64,000 nucleotides of DNA from Pyronema omphalodes (taxonomy: Eukaryota; Ascomycota; Pezizomycetes; Pezizales; Pyronemataceae): assembly GCA_024516155.1 (NCBI GenBank), contig JAJJXM010000003.1, forward strand, positions 124,001-188,000, in the 5' to 3' direction. Shown here piece by piece: positions 35,139 through 47,766 of the stretch. Made by a program: the position numbers and the translations under genes. The notes below the pieces were generated by a model. The model ran no database searches and was not told the DNA's origin. It saw only the letters and a program-made list of their open reading frames with translations. Within the stretch, counting starts at the first letter, position 1. Each line of letters begins with the position of its first letter.

Positions 35139-36174
35139 AGGTGAATAGAGGATAGGATAAACGATGGGATGCGGGATGTGGAATGTGTGATGAAGAATTT
35201 GCGGTATTTTTTCTAATACCCCATAATGCAGAAAGTATTAGTTTATGTAAAATTGAGCGTGGATTTTTCTGGCTAGTTTGGCATTTTGGGACCGGTGATT
35301 TCTATTCTATGCCCTCCTATCTTCATAGGGCTTGATTAACCCCGTACCCTACGCCCTATTATAGTATCAGTTTGTGATGAGAAGGGGATTGAATTCTGAT
35401 GGCAATGCTAGCTTTCTAGCTTTTATCTACCTCTGACGCTCTGCATTGGCAATTAGCAGCTTGCATCTTTACAGGGTGACATATTTACGAGGGCATATAT
35501 TTTCAATGTCACCGTTCCTTCATCTACAGATGCCATATCATATTTACCAATGTCAATTTGCTTATCATCGGACGAAAAGTTTATCCGACATCGTCATCAA
35601 GTAACTATGAAATACGAATTGTACAGAATCAAACGGCAGTTCCTGTACCTAATTCATCACGTAAAAAAATATGGCGTGATTTAAACTTTAGGTTATCGAT
35701 AAATTATGTATCACTATATTGTTAGAGCCAAGTATCAGTTAACACACACATCATACAATGATTATTACACAATTTGAATCACAGGTGGAATTTCTATACG
35801 AGCTAGGACCCATAACACATTTCGTCTCCTAAAAGCGGCATATCGATAGTGCTCCAATAAACCATAATACAGCAATCTTTTCCCTCCGCAAATTAACAGG
35901 GACACTCAGGGGGGGCCAAGCTGTTGGGAATAGTGACACGAGTACAGTAACCCATGTTAATACGAGGCTATCCACGCTGATATGTCTTGGTTCGTCGGTG
36001 ATACTGGTGTAAGCTTAGCTAATTTGGATAAAAAAAACCTCTCATCAGTCAGGATTATTTTACGGGTCTTTAAACCCCTCCTTCCCCGGATCTTTAAAGC
36101 TAAGTTTAACTCCAGGAACTCCAAAGTCCATCAATACTTCTTCAACCTCGTCAACCTTGTCAACTTCGTCAAGC
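35139..36174. other. Intergenic
   Basis: 1 kb between two plus-strand genes. AT-rich in the middle, C/T-rich and ATCAAC-rich just before the next start. No gene or RNA recognised. Confidence 0.5.
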
Positions 36175-36879
36175 ATGGCAACAACAAACATAACCCAACA
36201 CACCGAAATCCTCACCGGCCACTGTTTCTGTGGTCAATGCACCTACACCATCAACCCCACCATTCCTCTTTCCGAAACCCAACAACGCTTCATCACCGAA
36301 CTCGGCACAAACATTCTCCCCTTCCATGATCGTATGCCATATCCATAACCCCCAAAAAAGGCACTACAGTAAATTCAGTAAATCCAGAAAACTCTAACCT
36401 TTACTATCTTGATAGACTGCTCTGACTGCCGTCGTGCCACCTCCGGCCTCGTTACTAGCTACTTCATCATCCCGCCACCATATATTTCCTTCGATCCTAA
36501 CTCGCCCCTAAAAACTTTCCGTTCTTCGAATGGAACGGTGGAAAGAACCTTCTGTGCTGATTGCGGGACGCAGTTGACTTATCAGCGGCTTAGTGCGCAG
36601 GAGTATCTTGGGACGATAGATGTAACGATCGGAACACTGTGTGAAAGGGATTTACAGAGGTTGGATGAGCTGGGGTTGACACCGACTAAATTGCATGTTT
36701 GGTGGGCGGATGGTGTGAGGTGGTATCAGAGGGAGGTAGTTGGTTCGGCGGAGGAAAATAAGATTAGGGCTTTTAGGGAGGGGAATTTAAAGCCGGAGTT
36801 GGAGGTGGAGATAGTGGAGAGGAAGAATGAAGAGGGGAGGGAAGAAAATAACTTGACAGAGCAAGGAGAGGAATCGTAG
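36175..36879 (+). CDS. GFA/CENP-V-fold zinc protein
   Basis: Predicted 206-aa protein of the glutathione-dependent formaldehyde-activating-enzyme-like (GFA, PF04828) family. Exons are 36175-36331 and 36416-36879, joined through an 84-nt phase-1 intron to give HDHCSDCRRATSG. Zinc ligands are GHCFCGQC (Cys-x-Cys-x2-Cys, near residue 17), CSDC and FCADCGTQL. These proteins bind zinc, and most fungal members have no assigned reaction, so formaldehyde activation should not be assumed. The C-terminal 30 residues are Glu-rich and probably disordered. The ATG at 36175 is the first in frame. Confidence 0.87.
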
Positions 36880-37525
36880 GATGGACTAGAGGAAGGAGGA
36901 TTGGGTTAAGAAGGAAAGGGTGAAGAGGGAGGAAGAAGAAGACGAGGCGGAATAAAAAGAGTCAGGATAAGATGAAGTCGAATTAGATTGAGGTTAAAAC
37001 TCTTTGGATTTATTGTTTGAATCGGTTGCGTATATGTTAAGTTCATGATTGGGCAGGGGAATATTCTGTTCGGCGCAGTCGTGATACACCTCTACTATAC
37101 TATTGATTCTTCTTGTATCGTTACTAAAGAGAATTCCTTCATAAAGAAAATACATCAAACCAGCTATCAACAGTGATGTAATGATATTTGAATCTCAGAT
37201 TAACTTGCAAATCGGGCTATTTGTAGAGGTCTCAGCCCTATATTGCCCAGCACTTTTCACGGGCTGGTCTTCCCCGCGCCAAGAGGTTCGGCATCGGCAG
37301 ATCTATATTTAAAGTGGGATAGCGTGATAACTGGGTTAAGTACATACCCATGGCCATCGATTCCCACTACCGATAGCTCCGATAGCTCCTTTGCCCCTCT
37401 ACTGAGGTACCCCACCAGATACCTGCTGAACAAAAACTACAATTCGACGCGTCGCCTAACTTATCCGCGAATATTTTTTTGAATTTTTAAGCTTTACTAC
37501 GTCCTCATTAAACCGAATATCTACA
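36880..37525. other. Intergenic
   Basis: 0.65 kb between two plus-strand genes. It begins with a purine-rich GGAAGAAGAAG stretch after the GFA-family gene. No gene seen. Confidence 0.5.
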
Positions 37526-39602
37526 ATGACGCAACCTAGACCAAATGTCTTCATATACGAAGATATCATGGGTAAGCTTGGTTGGTTGTGGTGGTTAGCT
37601 ATGCCCTCCACTTACTCTGTTTATAGACGAAGATGAAAACTACGAGTCTGCGCCGGAAGAACAGGAGTATACAGAGGAATTGGACGGCGATTACGAACCC
37701 GACGAGGACTCAGCCGACCAATATCAGACGGACGACGACGAAGAAAATGATCCAGATAATGGCTATATGTTCACTGGATCCGGCAATGATATGAGTACAA
37801 CGGCTTTTTTACGTGATCTTGCGGAGAGTGATGGAAATGCTACGCAGTTATTACTGAGACTTTTGGGGGGGCGTGGAATGCAGCTTCCAAACGGTATGCA
37901 CTTTGCTGTTCAACCTCCAGAGGTAGAAATACAAGAACCTGTTTGTAGTCGTACTGGTCAGGGACTAATGGTTGGAAGTGATTTTGGCTCGGTATGTGAG
38001 AACAAGGGTCACTTCGAAGGAATATTGCTGATTAGATTATAGGAACTACCTTCCTTGGGAGACAACAAGAATAAAAAGTGCAGAAAAGCGAGTCCACAGG
38101 AGATATTTTTGCAGAGAGAAACGGGTGCATACACATCCCGGGGACAGACAAAAGCCTATTATCAGAGTGTAGCGAAGGTTTGTCGATGCCTACACCTTTT
38201 CAAAAGTCCTTATGGTTAACATGTGAAGTCCTATCTACCCGAAAGTAATGCGGACTTTGTCATCGAAAACGAGCGTCATTCGTACATTGGACAATTTTCC
38301 GACGATGGAAACTTCTTCTATAGTGCCTCACAAGATATGCGTATCCAGCTATACGATACACAAGATCCATTGAACTGGAAGCATTATAAATCGGTTCTCT
38401 ACAGTGGTGGACAGTGGACCATCAGCGATGCTTCATTATCCCCAGATAACCGTCTATTGGCCTACGCCAGTCTCACCAGTGCTGTTTTTGTCGCCGATAC
38501 AACTCCCGAATCTAGTGAAACCCGCCGCATCGAGTTTGCAAATAGATCAGCACACTCCATGAGACATATTTCCGGTGTAAGCCCATCCACACCATACCTC
38601 GGCAGCTCCTAACCTCATTAGATCATGTCCGTCCGCTTCTCTGGCGACGGGAGCGAACTCCTCGTCGGCGCAAAAGATGCCTGTTGCTACCTCTACGACC
38701 TTAATGCCGGGCGCGCTGTATTGCGTCTCCAGGGCCACGACGATGAAGTAAACGCTGTCTGCTATGGCGACAAAAACTCACCACACATCATCTACTCTGG
38801 CTCTGATGATGCCACCATTAAAATTTGGGACCGACGTTCAATCAGTGATGGTCGGCCTCTTGGTGTCTTCACAGGCCATTTGGAGGGTGTAACTTTTGTC
38901 CATAGCAAGGGCGACGGTCGCTATGTCTTATCAAATGGTAAAGACCAACGAATGAAGCTGTGGGATCTCAGAATGATGATGGACACGGCCGAATTCGACA
39001 ACCTGGACCCAGGTATTAAATATCCTCCTGCCACATTCGACTACCGCAATGAGCGGTTCCGCGAGAGGGGATATTCTCATCGTTATGACAAGTCGCTCGT
39101 GAGTTATCGTGGACATAAGGTCTATCGAACATTAATTCGCTGCTACTTTTCCCCTCTTCAGTCAACTGGGTCGAGGTATGTCTACACCGGTAGTGCAGAC
39201 GGTGTGGTGCGGATTTTCAATATCGATTCGACGCTGGCAAGCACCATAGATGTTAACTCAGCTACGGAAGCTGTCAGAAAAGCAAATGAAGGCCATGGTG
39301 ACGCACACTCTTGGTATCATGGACATAATCACAAAGATTGTTGTATAAGAGATGTCAGTTGGCATCCATCTGCACCGGTGGTTGCGGCGACGGGATTCCA
39401 GGGAAACCACATAGGAGTCGGAAGTATTAGTGTGCATTCTTGGAAGGGCGCGGATAAGGATTATTGCGCGGAGAAGGGTAGGGAGGATGGGAGGGCTAGG
39501 AAATATGAACCGAAGATTTATGGGAAACATATGCAACACCCCGTTTCAAGAGCTAGGTCTATACTCTATAGCGATGAGGATGAGGAAGATGAGGAGTTTT
39601 AG
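37526..39602 (+). CDS. DCAF11/LEC14B-like WD40 protein
   Basis: Predicted 624-aa WD-repeat protein of the DCAF11 (LEC14B in plants) family, putative substrate receptors of CUL4-DDB1 ubiquitin ligases. Exons are 37526-37571, 37627-37991, 38043-38177, 38229-38576 and 38622-39602; all junctions keep frame. The N-terminus is acidic (DEDSADQYQTDDDEEND). Repeat landmarks include FSDDGNFFYSASQDMRIQLYD, MSVRFSGDGSELLVGAKDAC, LQGHDDEVNAVCYGD, SGSDDATIKIWDRR and GKDQRMKLWDLR. IWDRR and LWDLR fit the WDxR box that contacts DDB1 in DCAF proteins. RYVYTGSADGVVRIFN and RDVSWHPSAPVVAATGF form the last blades. The tail is acidic. Confidence 0.9.
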
Positions 39603-41681
39603 AATGATGGCTTTCCGCCTTTTAATTGATACTGTTGTCATTGTTTCATTAACAATGGGAATTTGGGGAACAGGTGTGATTGAGAGTAAATAATAATATT
39701 AGAAAAGTTCCTCCTACGCAACCATGAGGCTTCTTTAATCTTCCATTCGAATACACCGTCCCCTTAACTCAACCCTTTACCTTCTCCATTTTCTTACAGG
39801 TTCGGCCAAGCAGTCCTTATTCTCTTAACCCAACTATAAGTCACCACATTCGTATCCCCCCTCCCGGCACTGAATGTGTTGCGTTAAGATATCTGCACAA
39901 ATATCTATTACAACATTCCTCTTAGCAAGCGGATCCAGAATCTCTGGTATGATGGTACCTCCAAGCCCCGTATATCAATAACCAAAAAACGAGATTCATC
40001 CCAAGATGCGAATGGTACACCTTACGACCCCCCTTCGCCTTTTCCGTCAACTCCAGAAACTACCGAAATATAACCATGCTTCCAAAAACATTTCCTGTAT
40101 CAAAAACATCAATAAACTATTTCTTTCTCCCATGAAGCCCCTGAATCTACCCCTTAAAAAGTAGGTACCACTTACACACAGTGCAACAGATAACCCCCCG
40201 TCATCACCCCACCATCCTCCGTACTAACTCAACCACCCCTCCCTTCCAGAGAATCCAAATCCTACCCCATTATAGGATTATCTACCACCCCATCCCATCG
40301 CTTCACCATCATCCCACCCCGCGTCTTTAAAACCTGAGTTCTTGACCAACCTCCCAATTCAGATGATGTTTCCGAAATCTTCTCCTCCTCCCACCCCGAG
40401 GGTAGGTATTGGGGAACTTTCTAGACCTGAAAAAAGAGTGATTGAAGATGAAGTTGAAATTGCTGCTGAATTGGAAAATGGAAATAGATTCAGGTTGAGT
40501 CGATGATTGGTAATGAAAATGATGGCTTTGGGAAGCTGGAAAGAGGGTTGCGGATAGAGAGGCTTATAGGGGGGGAAAGGTATTGGGGTTTTGGAAGAAG
40601 GGGGGGAAATAATCTGGGATCAGCAAGGATGGACGTGTTGGAGGTGGATTACTTGTGGTTGGGCATGTTGTGGAGTGTGAGGGAGATGGAGGGATGGTTG
40701 AGTACTTGATTAATTATGGTGATCGGTTTTGGAATATGGTATGGGGTGGTTGAGGTGATTCTTTATGATCGGGCAGGGAGATACGGGAGATTTGTTTGGT
40801 TTGACGGGGATCGGGGATGCTGAGATTTTGGTAGGAGGGTGATGGGTCATGAAGTATGTTGATTCTTGGATACTACCTCGAAATCAATCCGATCGGGAAG
40901 GATCATGATATTCCTTCGTTGAGATATAGTGATTCTTTATGTAATTTGGCTTTTGAGTGATGCCTGGAGAGGGTATGTTGAATCTATGTAAAGAAATTTG
41001 TCGAGGCAGGGGCCAGGTACTTTGTCTGGTCTATAAAGTAGATGACTCGGCCGCCGATTCGGAATTTACTCTACATCCTTCCAAATTACTGAAGACAACG
41101 GAGTGGGGCCATCGTTATCCTCCGGTTGATATCAACTTATTTACTCTGGAGAAGGATCTTGACTGTTTTGGTCCGCCCATTCTCCGTGGTCTGTCTCCAT
41201 TGGCTCACCTGATAAAACTTTTTCCAGAACCAGGGATCCTATTATATCGAAAAAGCGTAGGATTATGTTTTGCATTATCTTGAATGGTAACTCGTTGAGA
41301 ACATATGTTTGTGAAGTCGACGCCATTCGGACGTGAACGTTGGAGTCAGGCCGGAGAAATAGCATATCTGGTGTTCACCACTCATCCATGAGTTAATTGT
41401 TTCTATTTCTATAAAAAATTAGGAGATATTCATCTTTGAAGATCGGAAAGATAATGAAAATATTACCCTGAAGAAGGAGCGAAAAGAGGAAGGTGAAGGG
41501 CATACAGCGGTGTGCATGTACATATGGGCTTCATCTCCCTTGGCAACGCCATCCTAGTTGGGCATCAAAGCCACCCCTGCAAGTGCAGCTACTAGCTAAC
41601 CTCACCCCGCCATCAGCAGCTCAAGCGCTCTTGCGCCATCACAGCTTCCGCAGTTCGAGCTGTCCGCCCATTCACCCCACG
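39603..41681. other. Intergenic
   Basis: 2.1 kb between two plus-strand genes. 39740-40330 is strongly C/T-rich on the plus strand, and 40380-40960 is G-rich with purine runs. Frames at 40503-40709 and 40957-41283 look accidental. The last 200 bases are an in-frame open leader before VPS28. Confidence 0.5.
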
Positions 41682-42443
41682 ATGTCCTACCCTTCCTACG
41701 CACCATCTCCATATTCTCTCCCGCGGCCTGTCTCAACAGCCAACCTCGACGCGGAACAAAAGCTCTTCACAACCGCCAGCGAGCGCGAACTCTATGAATC
41801 TCTAGCGGAGCTACACGCGATCATTGTAACCCTCGAATTCCTCGAAAAAGCCTTCGTCAAAGACTCGATTCCTTCGTCCTCCTATACCCCTGTATGTAAG
41901 CGACTACTTGGGCAATATCAGACGCTTCTCGGAAATGAGAAGGTCGCTGAGGCTTTTGGGGATCTTGCGACGTTCAAGGAGAAATATGATATCGACTGTC
42001 CTGCTGCGACGAGGAGGTTGATTACTGGTGTACCGGCGACAACAGAACACCCGGCCGCTGCAGTAGAGGAGGCTAGAAGTGAGGGAGGAAGAACCCCGGA
42101 AATCACGGCATCATCAGGAAATGGTGGTCACCAGGAGGGGAAGTGGAAGAATGTCTCTCCAAAGGCTGTGGCAGAGGCGACGCAGAACTTTATTACTTGT
42201 ATGGATGCGTTGAGATTGGACTACAAGGCGAAGGATGAGTTGCATCCACTATTGGCTGCGGTGATTACTAGTGTTAATGTGGTTACAAAGAGTGAGGAGT
42301 TTGATGGGCGGAAGGACATTGTAAAGTGGCTCATTATGTTGAATCAGATGAGGCCGGGGGACGAGATTGATGAGAAACAGGGTAGAGAACTGCTGTGGGA
42401 TCTGGAGAAGGGTTACAATAGTTTCATTGAGGGTCTTGGTTAG
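41682..42443 (+). CDS. vps28: ESCRT-I subunit VPS28
   Basis: Predicted 253-aa intronless endosomal sorting protein. VPS28 joins VPS23 and VPS37 in ESCRT-I, which recognises ubiquitinated cargo, and its C-terminal domain contacts ESCRT-II. The frame stays open upstream to 41493. I take the ATG at 41682 because MSYPSYAPSPYSLPRP is the usual family start and its context is good. The N-terminal core has LFTTASERELYESLAELHAIIVTLEFLEKAFVKD and YTPVCKRLLGQY. After an Ala/Ser/Gly-rich linker, the C-terminal helical domain carries ATQNFITCMDALRLDYKAKDELHPLL and the final GYNSFIEGLG, all typical of VPS28. Confidence 0.94.
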   Translation: MSYPSYAPSPYSLPRPVSTANLDAEQKLFTTASERELYESLAELHAIIVTLEFLEKAFVKDSIPSSSYTPVCKRLLGQYQTLLGNEKVAEAFGDLATFKEKYDIDCPAATRRLITGVPATTEHPAAAVEEARSEGGRTPEITASSGNGGHQEGKWKNVSPKAVAEATQNFITCMDALRLDYKAKDELHPLLAAVITSVNVVTKSEEFDGRKDIVKWLIMLNQMRPGDEIDEKQGRELLWDLEKGYNSFIEGLG

Positions 42444-42931
42444 AAAGGGCGAGTGGCCCAAAATATTGGTACACGAGGATGCTTTCGGCTTTAGGTCAGT
42501 GCTTTGGGACGTGCGTTAGAAGTGGATTATGACGTGGTTGGCTCATTTTGGAGGGCGTATTTGGAGTTTATAAAATACTGTATTTCATAATGCCGCACTC
42601 TTTACAACATGTGATGTTTATAGAAATGCACAAATGACTGTAAACAAGCATTTTTAGTGTGCAGAGTGTCCATTGAGTGCTGAAAACCCATGGTATCAAT
42701 TACTTTGAACTGTGAAGAGCCCGTAGCTCAAGCTCGGCTTTGACAGAAAGAACTGCACTTGAATTCGACTTTTGTTTCAACCCAAATTCAATTACGCCCA
42801 AAACCCAACTCCCAGCCGAAACCATAAATCACAATAAATGCTGCACATTGTGGCCTAGGTCATCATATTGGCATAATTTTTTTTTGCCTCTACGAAAAGA
42901 AAAACCGAAATCAAACAGGAACACCAATTTT
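42444..42931. other. Intergenic between convergent VPS28 and RPS3
   Basis: About 490 bases shared as 3' sequence by two convergent genes. No feature seen. Confidence 0.5.
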
Positions 42932-44041
42932 TTACCACTGGGCCTCAGCGGCGGGCTCAGCCTCAGCGGCGACCTCAGCCTCAGCAGCAGGCTCGGCCTC
43001 AGCAGCGGCGGCCTGGGCAGCAGCGGCGGCGGCAAGCTTAGCACCCTATTTGTGAAATATCAGTATATCGAATTTTATATTATCAAGATGGGAAATCGTA
43101 CGTAGTCCTGGGATGAGGGGGCAAGGATGGGGGCCTCCTCCTTGGGCTCGATGACGGTGACGGTGTCGGGGAGAGACTTGGCGGGTCCGCTCTTGCCCTC
43201 AGGGTCAGATCCACGCATGATCTTGACCTTGATTCCGAGAACTCCCTGGCGGAGGAGAACGTGGCGGGTGGCGGAGTCGATGAAGTCACGGACGGGCTGT
43301 CCGGAGTGGATCATGAATCCGTCGGTGAACTTCATGGACTTGGCACGGGCAGCACGGAGCTTTCCGGAAACGACGACCTCACATCCCTTGGCACCGGACT
43401 CCATGATGAAACGGAGAACTCCGTAGCATGCACGACGGACGGCAAGACCGTTAAGGAGCTTGTAGCGGAGGGACTCGCACTGAGCGACAGCGCAGAGACC
43501 ACGGTTCTGGACCTTGGCGGCGTAGAGGGAGACGGAGTTCTCGGGGAACTTGAAACGCTTCTGGACGAGGGAAGTGAGCTCGCGGATGCGGCGTCCCTGG
43601 TCTCCGAGGACCTCCTGGGTGTGGGTGGCACGGATAACTGAAAATCACACTGTCAGCTCCCGTACTTTGTTGTATTCCCTCCATTTTCGAGCTCCTCTCA
43701 AATTCGAAGAAATCGGTTCGGCGAAACGTACTGATGTCGGTGACGGTGGGGGTCACGCGGACCTCAACACCGGAGTATCCCTCCTCGGCCAACTCGCGGG
43801 TGAAGAACTCGTTCAACTCCGCGTAGAAAACTCCGTCGGCGACGAACTTTCTGCGCTTGGAGATGGTGGTGGATTGAGCGGCACTATAACCCAGAAATAC
43901 CATCAGCCCTCAATCCTTCATTTCAATATCTTTCCAAATTCCTCCATGTAGCGTTTCGAGCCCAATCAATCTCCAAATTCGAAAATCGAGCTGTCGAGCC
44001 GCCAAAGAAAAATTCCAGAATTTCGGGGAAGCTCACGCCAT
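42932..44041 (-). CDS. rps3: 40S ribosomal protein S3
   Basis: Predicted 268-aa uS3 of the small ribosomal subunit, at the mRNA entry channel. Four exons: 44041-44037 (5 nt, ATGGC), 43883-43732, 43637-43102 and 43045-42932. A very short first coding exon with a longer first intron (153 nt) is common in fungal ribosomal-protein genes. The sequence is highly conserved: [20 protein letters not shown], the KH domain with [13 protein letters not shown] and [13 protein letters not shown], then [20 protein letters not shown] and [16 protein letters not shown]. Arg about 150 in KLRAARAK corresponds to yeast Arg146, the site methylated by Sfm1. The C-terminus is an Ala/Glu-rich tail encoded by the last exon. 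Codon bias is strong. Confidence 0.96.
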
Positions 44042-45820
44042 TGTGGTAGATTTGTGGTGGTCGGGGAGAGCCGGGACAAAGGTGCGAGTTGGCGTTTAAA
44101 GTTCGTACGTCGTCGTCAAAGACCTAAGTTCCGCGAGCGATAGATTGATTGTGGGCCTGCACACTTCGAGTGCGTCTTGGCGCCCGAACTTCTTAGTGCG
44201 GTCTTGCTTGTGACTGCTATTTAGGCAGGGTTACCATCCCACACAACACCACGCCATGGTCAGGCGCGGTTGCGACGCGTGTGGAGCGCTATGGCGCCAT
44301 AGCTCTCCATCGCGAGTTTCAGGCAAACATCAACACAGTACCACCAGTACTAATTATTTTGCTTCATAATTTAATTACTGGGAATTCCGACCTTGAACGC
44401 TATCTGTGTAAAATTGCGGAATTATCTGAACGTTTAGGTCGTTGCCAGATACTGTCTTAAGGTGGCTTCTGTGGTAAAACACTCGCGCGGAACATCCACA
44501 CCCCACCTCATGATTTACACGCCGCTTTATATCTTTTAGCGAGCACAAAGCGGCCATTGAGAGAACAGACAGGTCATGTATTTTGTGACTTTCGATAGAA
44601 AACATCAAAACACCGCTGTTCTGTGCATCCGTTCGTCTACAGTAACTGAATGGTTTTGCGTACGGAGAGGCAGAGGCTTTGTGACGGGATATTTTGAACT
44701 CACCGGATGTAACTGACCAGCAGCGGTCTAACGCGCGAGCATCTTCGTATGTTCGTACTTGATTGTTTTGCAGCGTTTGAAGTTGCTACGGAAATCTAGC
44801 AACCATATCGGTTTTCTTGACGTATGACGCTCCTGAGGTCCATATCAGTATGGAGTCTACTCTTCGGCGGGGTAATTCCACCTTCTGTCAAGTCTCGGCG
44901 TCTGCCAAGCCATGGCGGCCAAATCCGTCGTAGTTTTGTTCATTAAGCCCAAATTTTCCATTCCTCCCCTTCTCTCTTCAACCTCCACGCCCGAAGATTC
45001 GCAGTCGAAGCAACAAACGGAGACCTCTTGTTCGTCTCACACCAGCTTTGGGAGAAAGTCCCCGGATACCCGCACCCTCGGGTGCATGCGGAAACGCGCT
45101 GCATAGCGCCAGTCTTTCCTCTCGCTCTGTTCGCAGGCCGAGGAACACTTTCATCGATCACGATAGTTATGCGATTGCCGCTTTTTCGGAAGGGAGCAAC
45201 TCAATGGGGCTTATTCTTGGGCGCGGAGGTTCAACAATTTTCGGGACAGTAGCTTATGGAAAGCGTCGTGCTCGCTGAGTGCGAAGATGCTCTGTCGAAG
45301 GAGCCGTCTCAGTTAATGATCCATTTGGAGGAAGGGATTATCGAAATGATGAAATAAAATCATAGAGTCAAGCACATAATTACCCTTCTTAACCTGGGAG
45401 GAATCCTCAAGTAAGGGCCTCTTTGGGTTTTGAAGGAGTTGCTGATATCGATATTCAAACACCTGATCTTTGATCCCTTTCCTTTGGTCTGCTGCCGACG
45501 CATTGCGTCGTTTAGATAGTTTTATAGTTCCCCTAGAATAGCTCATTCAATTCTGATTACTTTCAATACATCCTGCGGCACTGTCTTCCCGATATTTCGC
45601 GTGAATCTTCGTGTCGCGCCCCATTCTCATGACGTCGTCAGGTTGAGTACTCTTCCGCGTGTTTCAACCTTCAAGCATCACATGGTGCCTTGGCATTTAT
45701 TTTGATTTCGCTTCGTCAGCTCCGCAACACGGCTAACTTTAACCAACCTAGCAGTCAATCAAGCAGGCATCGTTGCTGGCTCGCTTCGATTCCCGAACCT
45801 TCAACCTACCCCAAACGAAA
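44042..45820. other. Divergent promoter region RPS3 / PTC5-type gene
   Basis: 1.8 kb between divergent genes. The part next to RPS3 should hold its promoter. Short frames at 44912-45278 and 45313-45546 show no motifs. Confidence 0.5.
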
Positions 45821-47661
45821 ATGCCTATTCCCCCTTCTTCACGTATCGCCGCAGCCCGCCTACTTTCCCGCAACACTTCGTTCATCAGTGCTGCATCACG
45901 GACAGTTCGGCCTCATGCAGTGAATATTGCACGTAAACCTTTCACCCGGAATTTCAGCTCCTCAGGAACCCCACCTTCTGGCGAATCCATGAACCTCCGC
46001 AAGACATACCTTGCTCTCATAAGCGGAACCGTCTTAGGAGCTTCCTGGTACTATCGCGATACCCTGCTCACTCAGAGCCCAGCGCCAACCTCTACCTCGG
46101 CTTCTCCTGAGGGCGGAAAACAAATTCTCGCCGTCGACCACGCTGATATCTACACTGGGACGCTACCGCCATCAGTTTCCGTCACCAAGGAAGCATCAAC
46201 CGAAGCCCAACGAGTAGTCGAGATGCTATCCCCCGAAGAGGCCACTAAAAAGCTTCGCCGTAACGAAGAGAGCTATCTTATTAACCGTGGCCGTGGTGTC
46301 TTCCGTTACGATGTTGTACAGATCCCGTCGAATGATCCAATCGAAGACGACCACGCCGAAAAAATCATCGAAATCCCCGGAAGTGTCTCTGGAGCCTCCT
46401 CTCCTTCTGATGACTGGATGTTCTGGGGAGTTTTCGATGGTCACAGTGGCTGGACCACCTCTGCAAAGCTACGTCAAACTTTGATTGCTTTCGTAGCACG
46501 CGAGCTTCACCACACCTACAAAGCGGCCTTGACCTCTGCGACCCCATCTGCTCCGGAGTCTTCCAACATTGATGAAGCAATCAAGCGGGCCTTCGTGAAG
46601 CTTGATAACGAGATTGTTCATGAGTCGGTAGACAAACTTTTCAAGAACCCCTCCAAGCCAGTAGCAGCAGAGCTATTGGCTCCTGCGCTTTCTGGTTCCT
46701 GTGCATTGTTGGCATTCTTCGATTCCCGCAGCAAGCAACTCAAAGTTGCTGTAACTGGTGACTCACGTGCGGTTCTTGGACGTCGTGGAGCAAACGGTCG
46801 TTGGACTGCGACTCAGCTTTCTGAGGACCAGACTGGAAGCAACCCCAATGAGGTAACTAGGATGCGTGCTGAGCACCCTGGTGAGGAGCATGTGATTAGA
46901 AATGGTCGTGTGCTTGGAGGTTTGGAGCCTACTAGAGCTTTCGGTGATGCTACCTACAAGTGGAGTCTCGATGTGCAGAAGAGGATTAAGGAGAGCTTCT
47001 TTGGAAGAACCCCCAGCATTCATATGAAGACCCCGCCTTATGTCACTGCTGAGCCTGTCGTTACTACCACCGAGATTATGCCTGAGAAGGGTGATTTCGT
47101 TGTCATGGCCACCGACGGTCTCTGGGAGATGTTGACCAACGAGGAGGTTGTTGGACTTGTTGGACGCTGGATCGAGGAGCAGAAGGAAGGAAACTCCAAC
47201 AAGGGTTGGTTCGGAGGTTCATGGTTCAAGGGCAAGAAGCCCGATCTCCCAGTGGAGAAGGGACAAGAGGACCCCTCAAAACTCCCTCCCATTAGAACTA
47301 GACAATGGGGTATCGACCAGAACCAAAACGGAAGATTTGTTTGTGAGGACAAGAATGCGGCTACTCATGTCGTTCGTAACGCTTTGGGAGGAAAGGACAC
47401 AAACATGCTTTGCGCATTGTTGACTCTACCTAGCCCTTACAGTAGACGTTATCGGTAAGATTCGCTCCCGTCTTCTGGCGGAATATTTTCGGATTAGCGC
47501 TAACATAAAATAGCGACGATCTCACCGTAGAAGTCATCTTCTTCGGCGACAGCGCCACCACCGACGGCACCGTCAAAATCAACGGAGAAGCCACAGCCGG
47601 CCACGGAACTCCCGAGCCTGCAACCGCTGGTACTACTCCCGAAGTGAAGGCTAAGCTTTAG
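45821..47661 (+). CDS. ptc5: Mitochondrial PP2C phosphatase, PTC5 type
   Basis: Predicted 593-aa PPM/PP2C Ser/Thr phosphatase. In yeast, Ptc5 dephosphorylates the pyruvate dehydrogenase E1 alpha subunit in mitochondria. Exons are 45821-47454 and 47514-47661. The 59-nt phase-2 intron joins YSRRYR to DDLTVEVIFF, the last PP2C strand. The N-terminus is Arg/Ser/Ala-rich without acids (a likely targeting peptide) and is followed by a hydrophobic segment TYLALISGTVLGASWYY. Catalytic motifs are WGVFDGHSGW (metal-binding Asp and Gly), LKVAVTGDSRAVLG, VLGGLEPTRAFGD, VVMATDGLWEML and DDLTV. A charged insertion near EEQKEGNSNKGWFGGSWFKG is typical of the fungal form. Confidence 0.92.
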
Positions 47662-47685
47662 ACGTTTTTCAAACGTAACTATGAT

Positions 47686-47701
47686 GGGGGGGGGGGGGGG
47701 G
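47686..47701. repeat. G16 homopolymer tract
   Basis: About 16 consecutive G residues, 25 bases after the PTC5-type stop codon, so probably in the 3' UTR. The length is prone to sequencing error. Confidence 0.75.
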
Positions 47702-47724
47702 TATCTCTTGATTCTATGTTTTGG

Positions 47725-47766
47725 GGGTATCAAATATATCAAAGGTATCAAAGGTATCAAAGGTAT
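47725..47766. repeat. TATCAAAGG nonamer repeat
   Basis: About three to four head-to-tail copies of TATCAAAGG (first copy and last copy diverged). Confidence 0.7.

Noticed and set aside
40957..41283. 108-codon frame upstream of VPS28
   Set aside because: Not similar to any family and overlapped by an antisense frame; probably chance.
43884..44036. Intron-encoded snoRNA in the 153-nt first intron of RPS3
   Set aside because: No paired C (RTGATGA) and D (CTGA) boxes with terminal stem were found; the GCTGATGG present fits a branch site.
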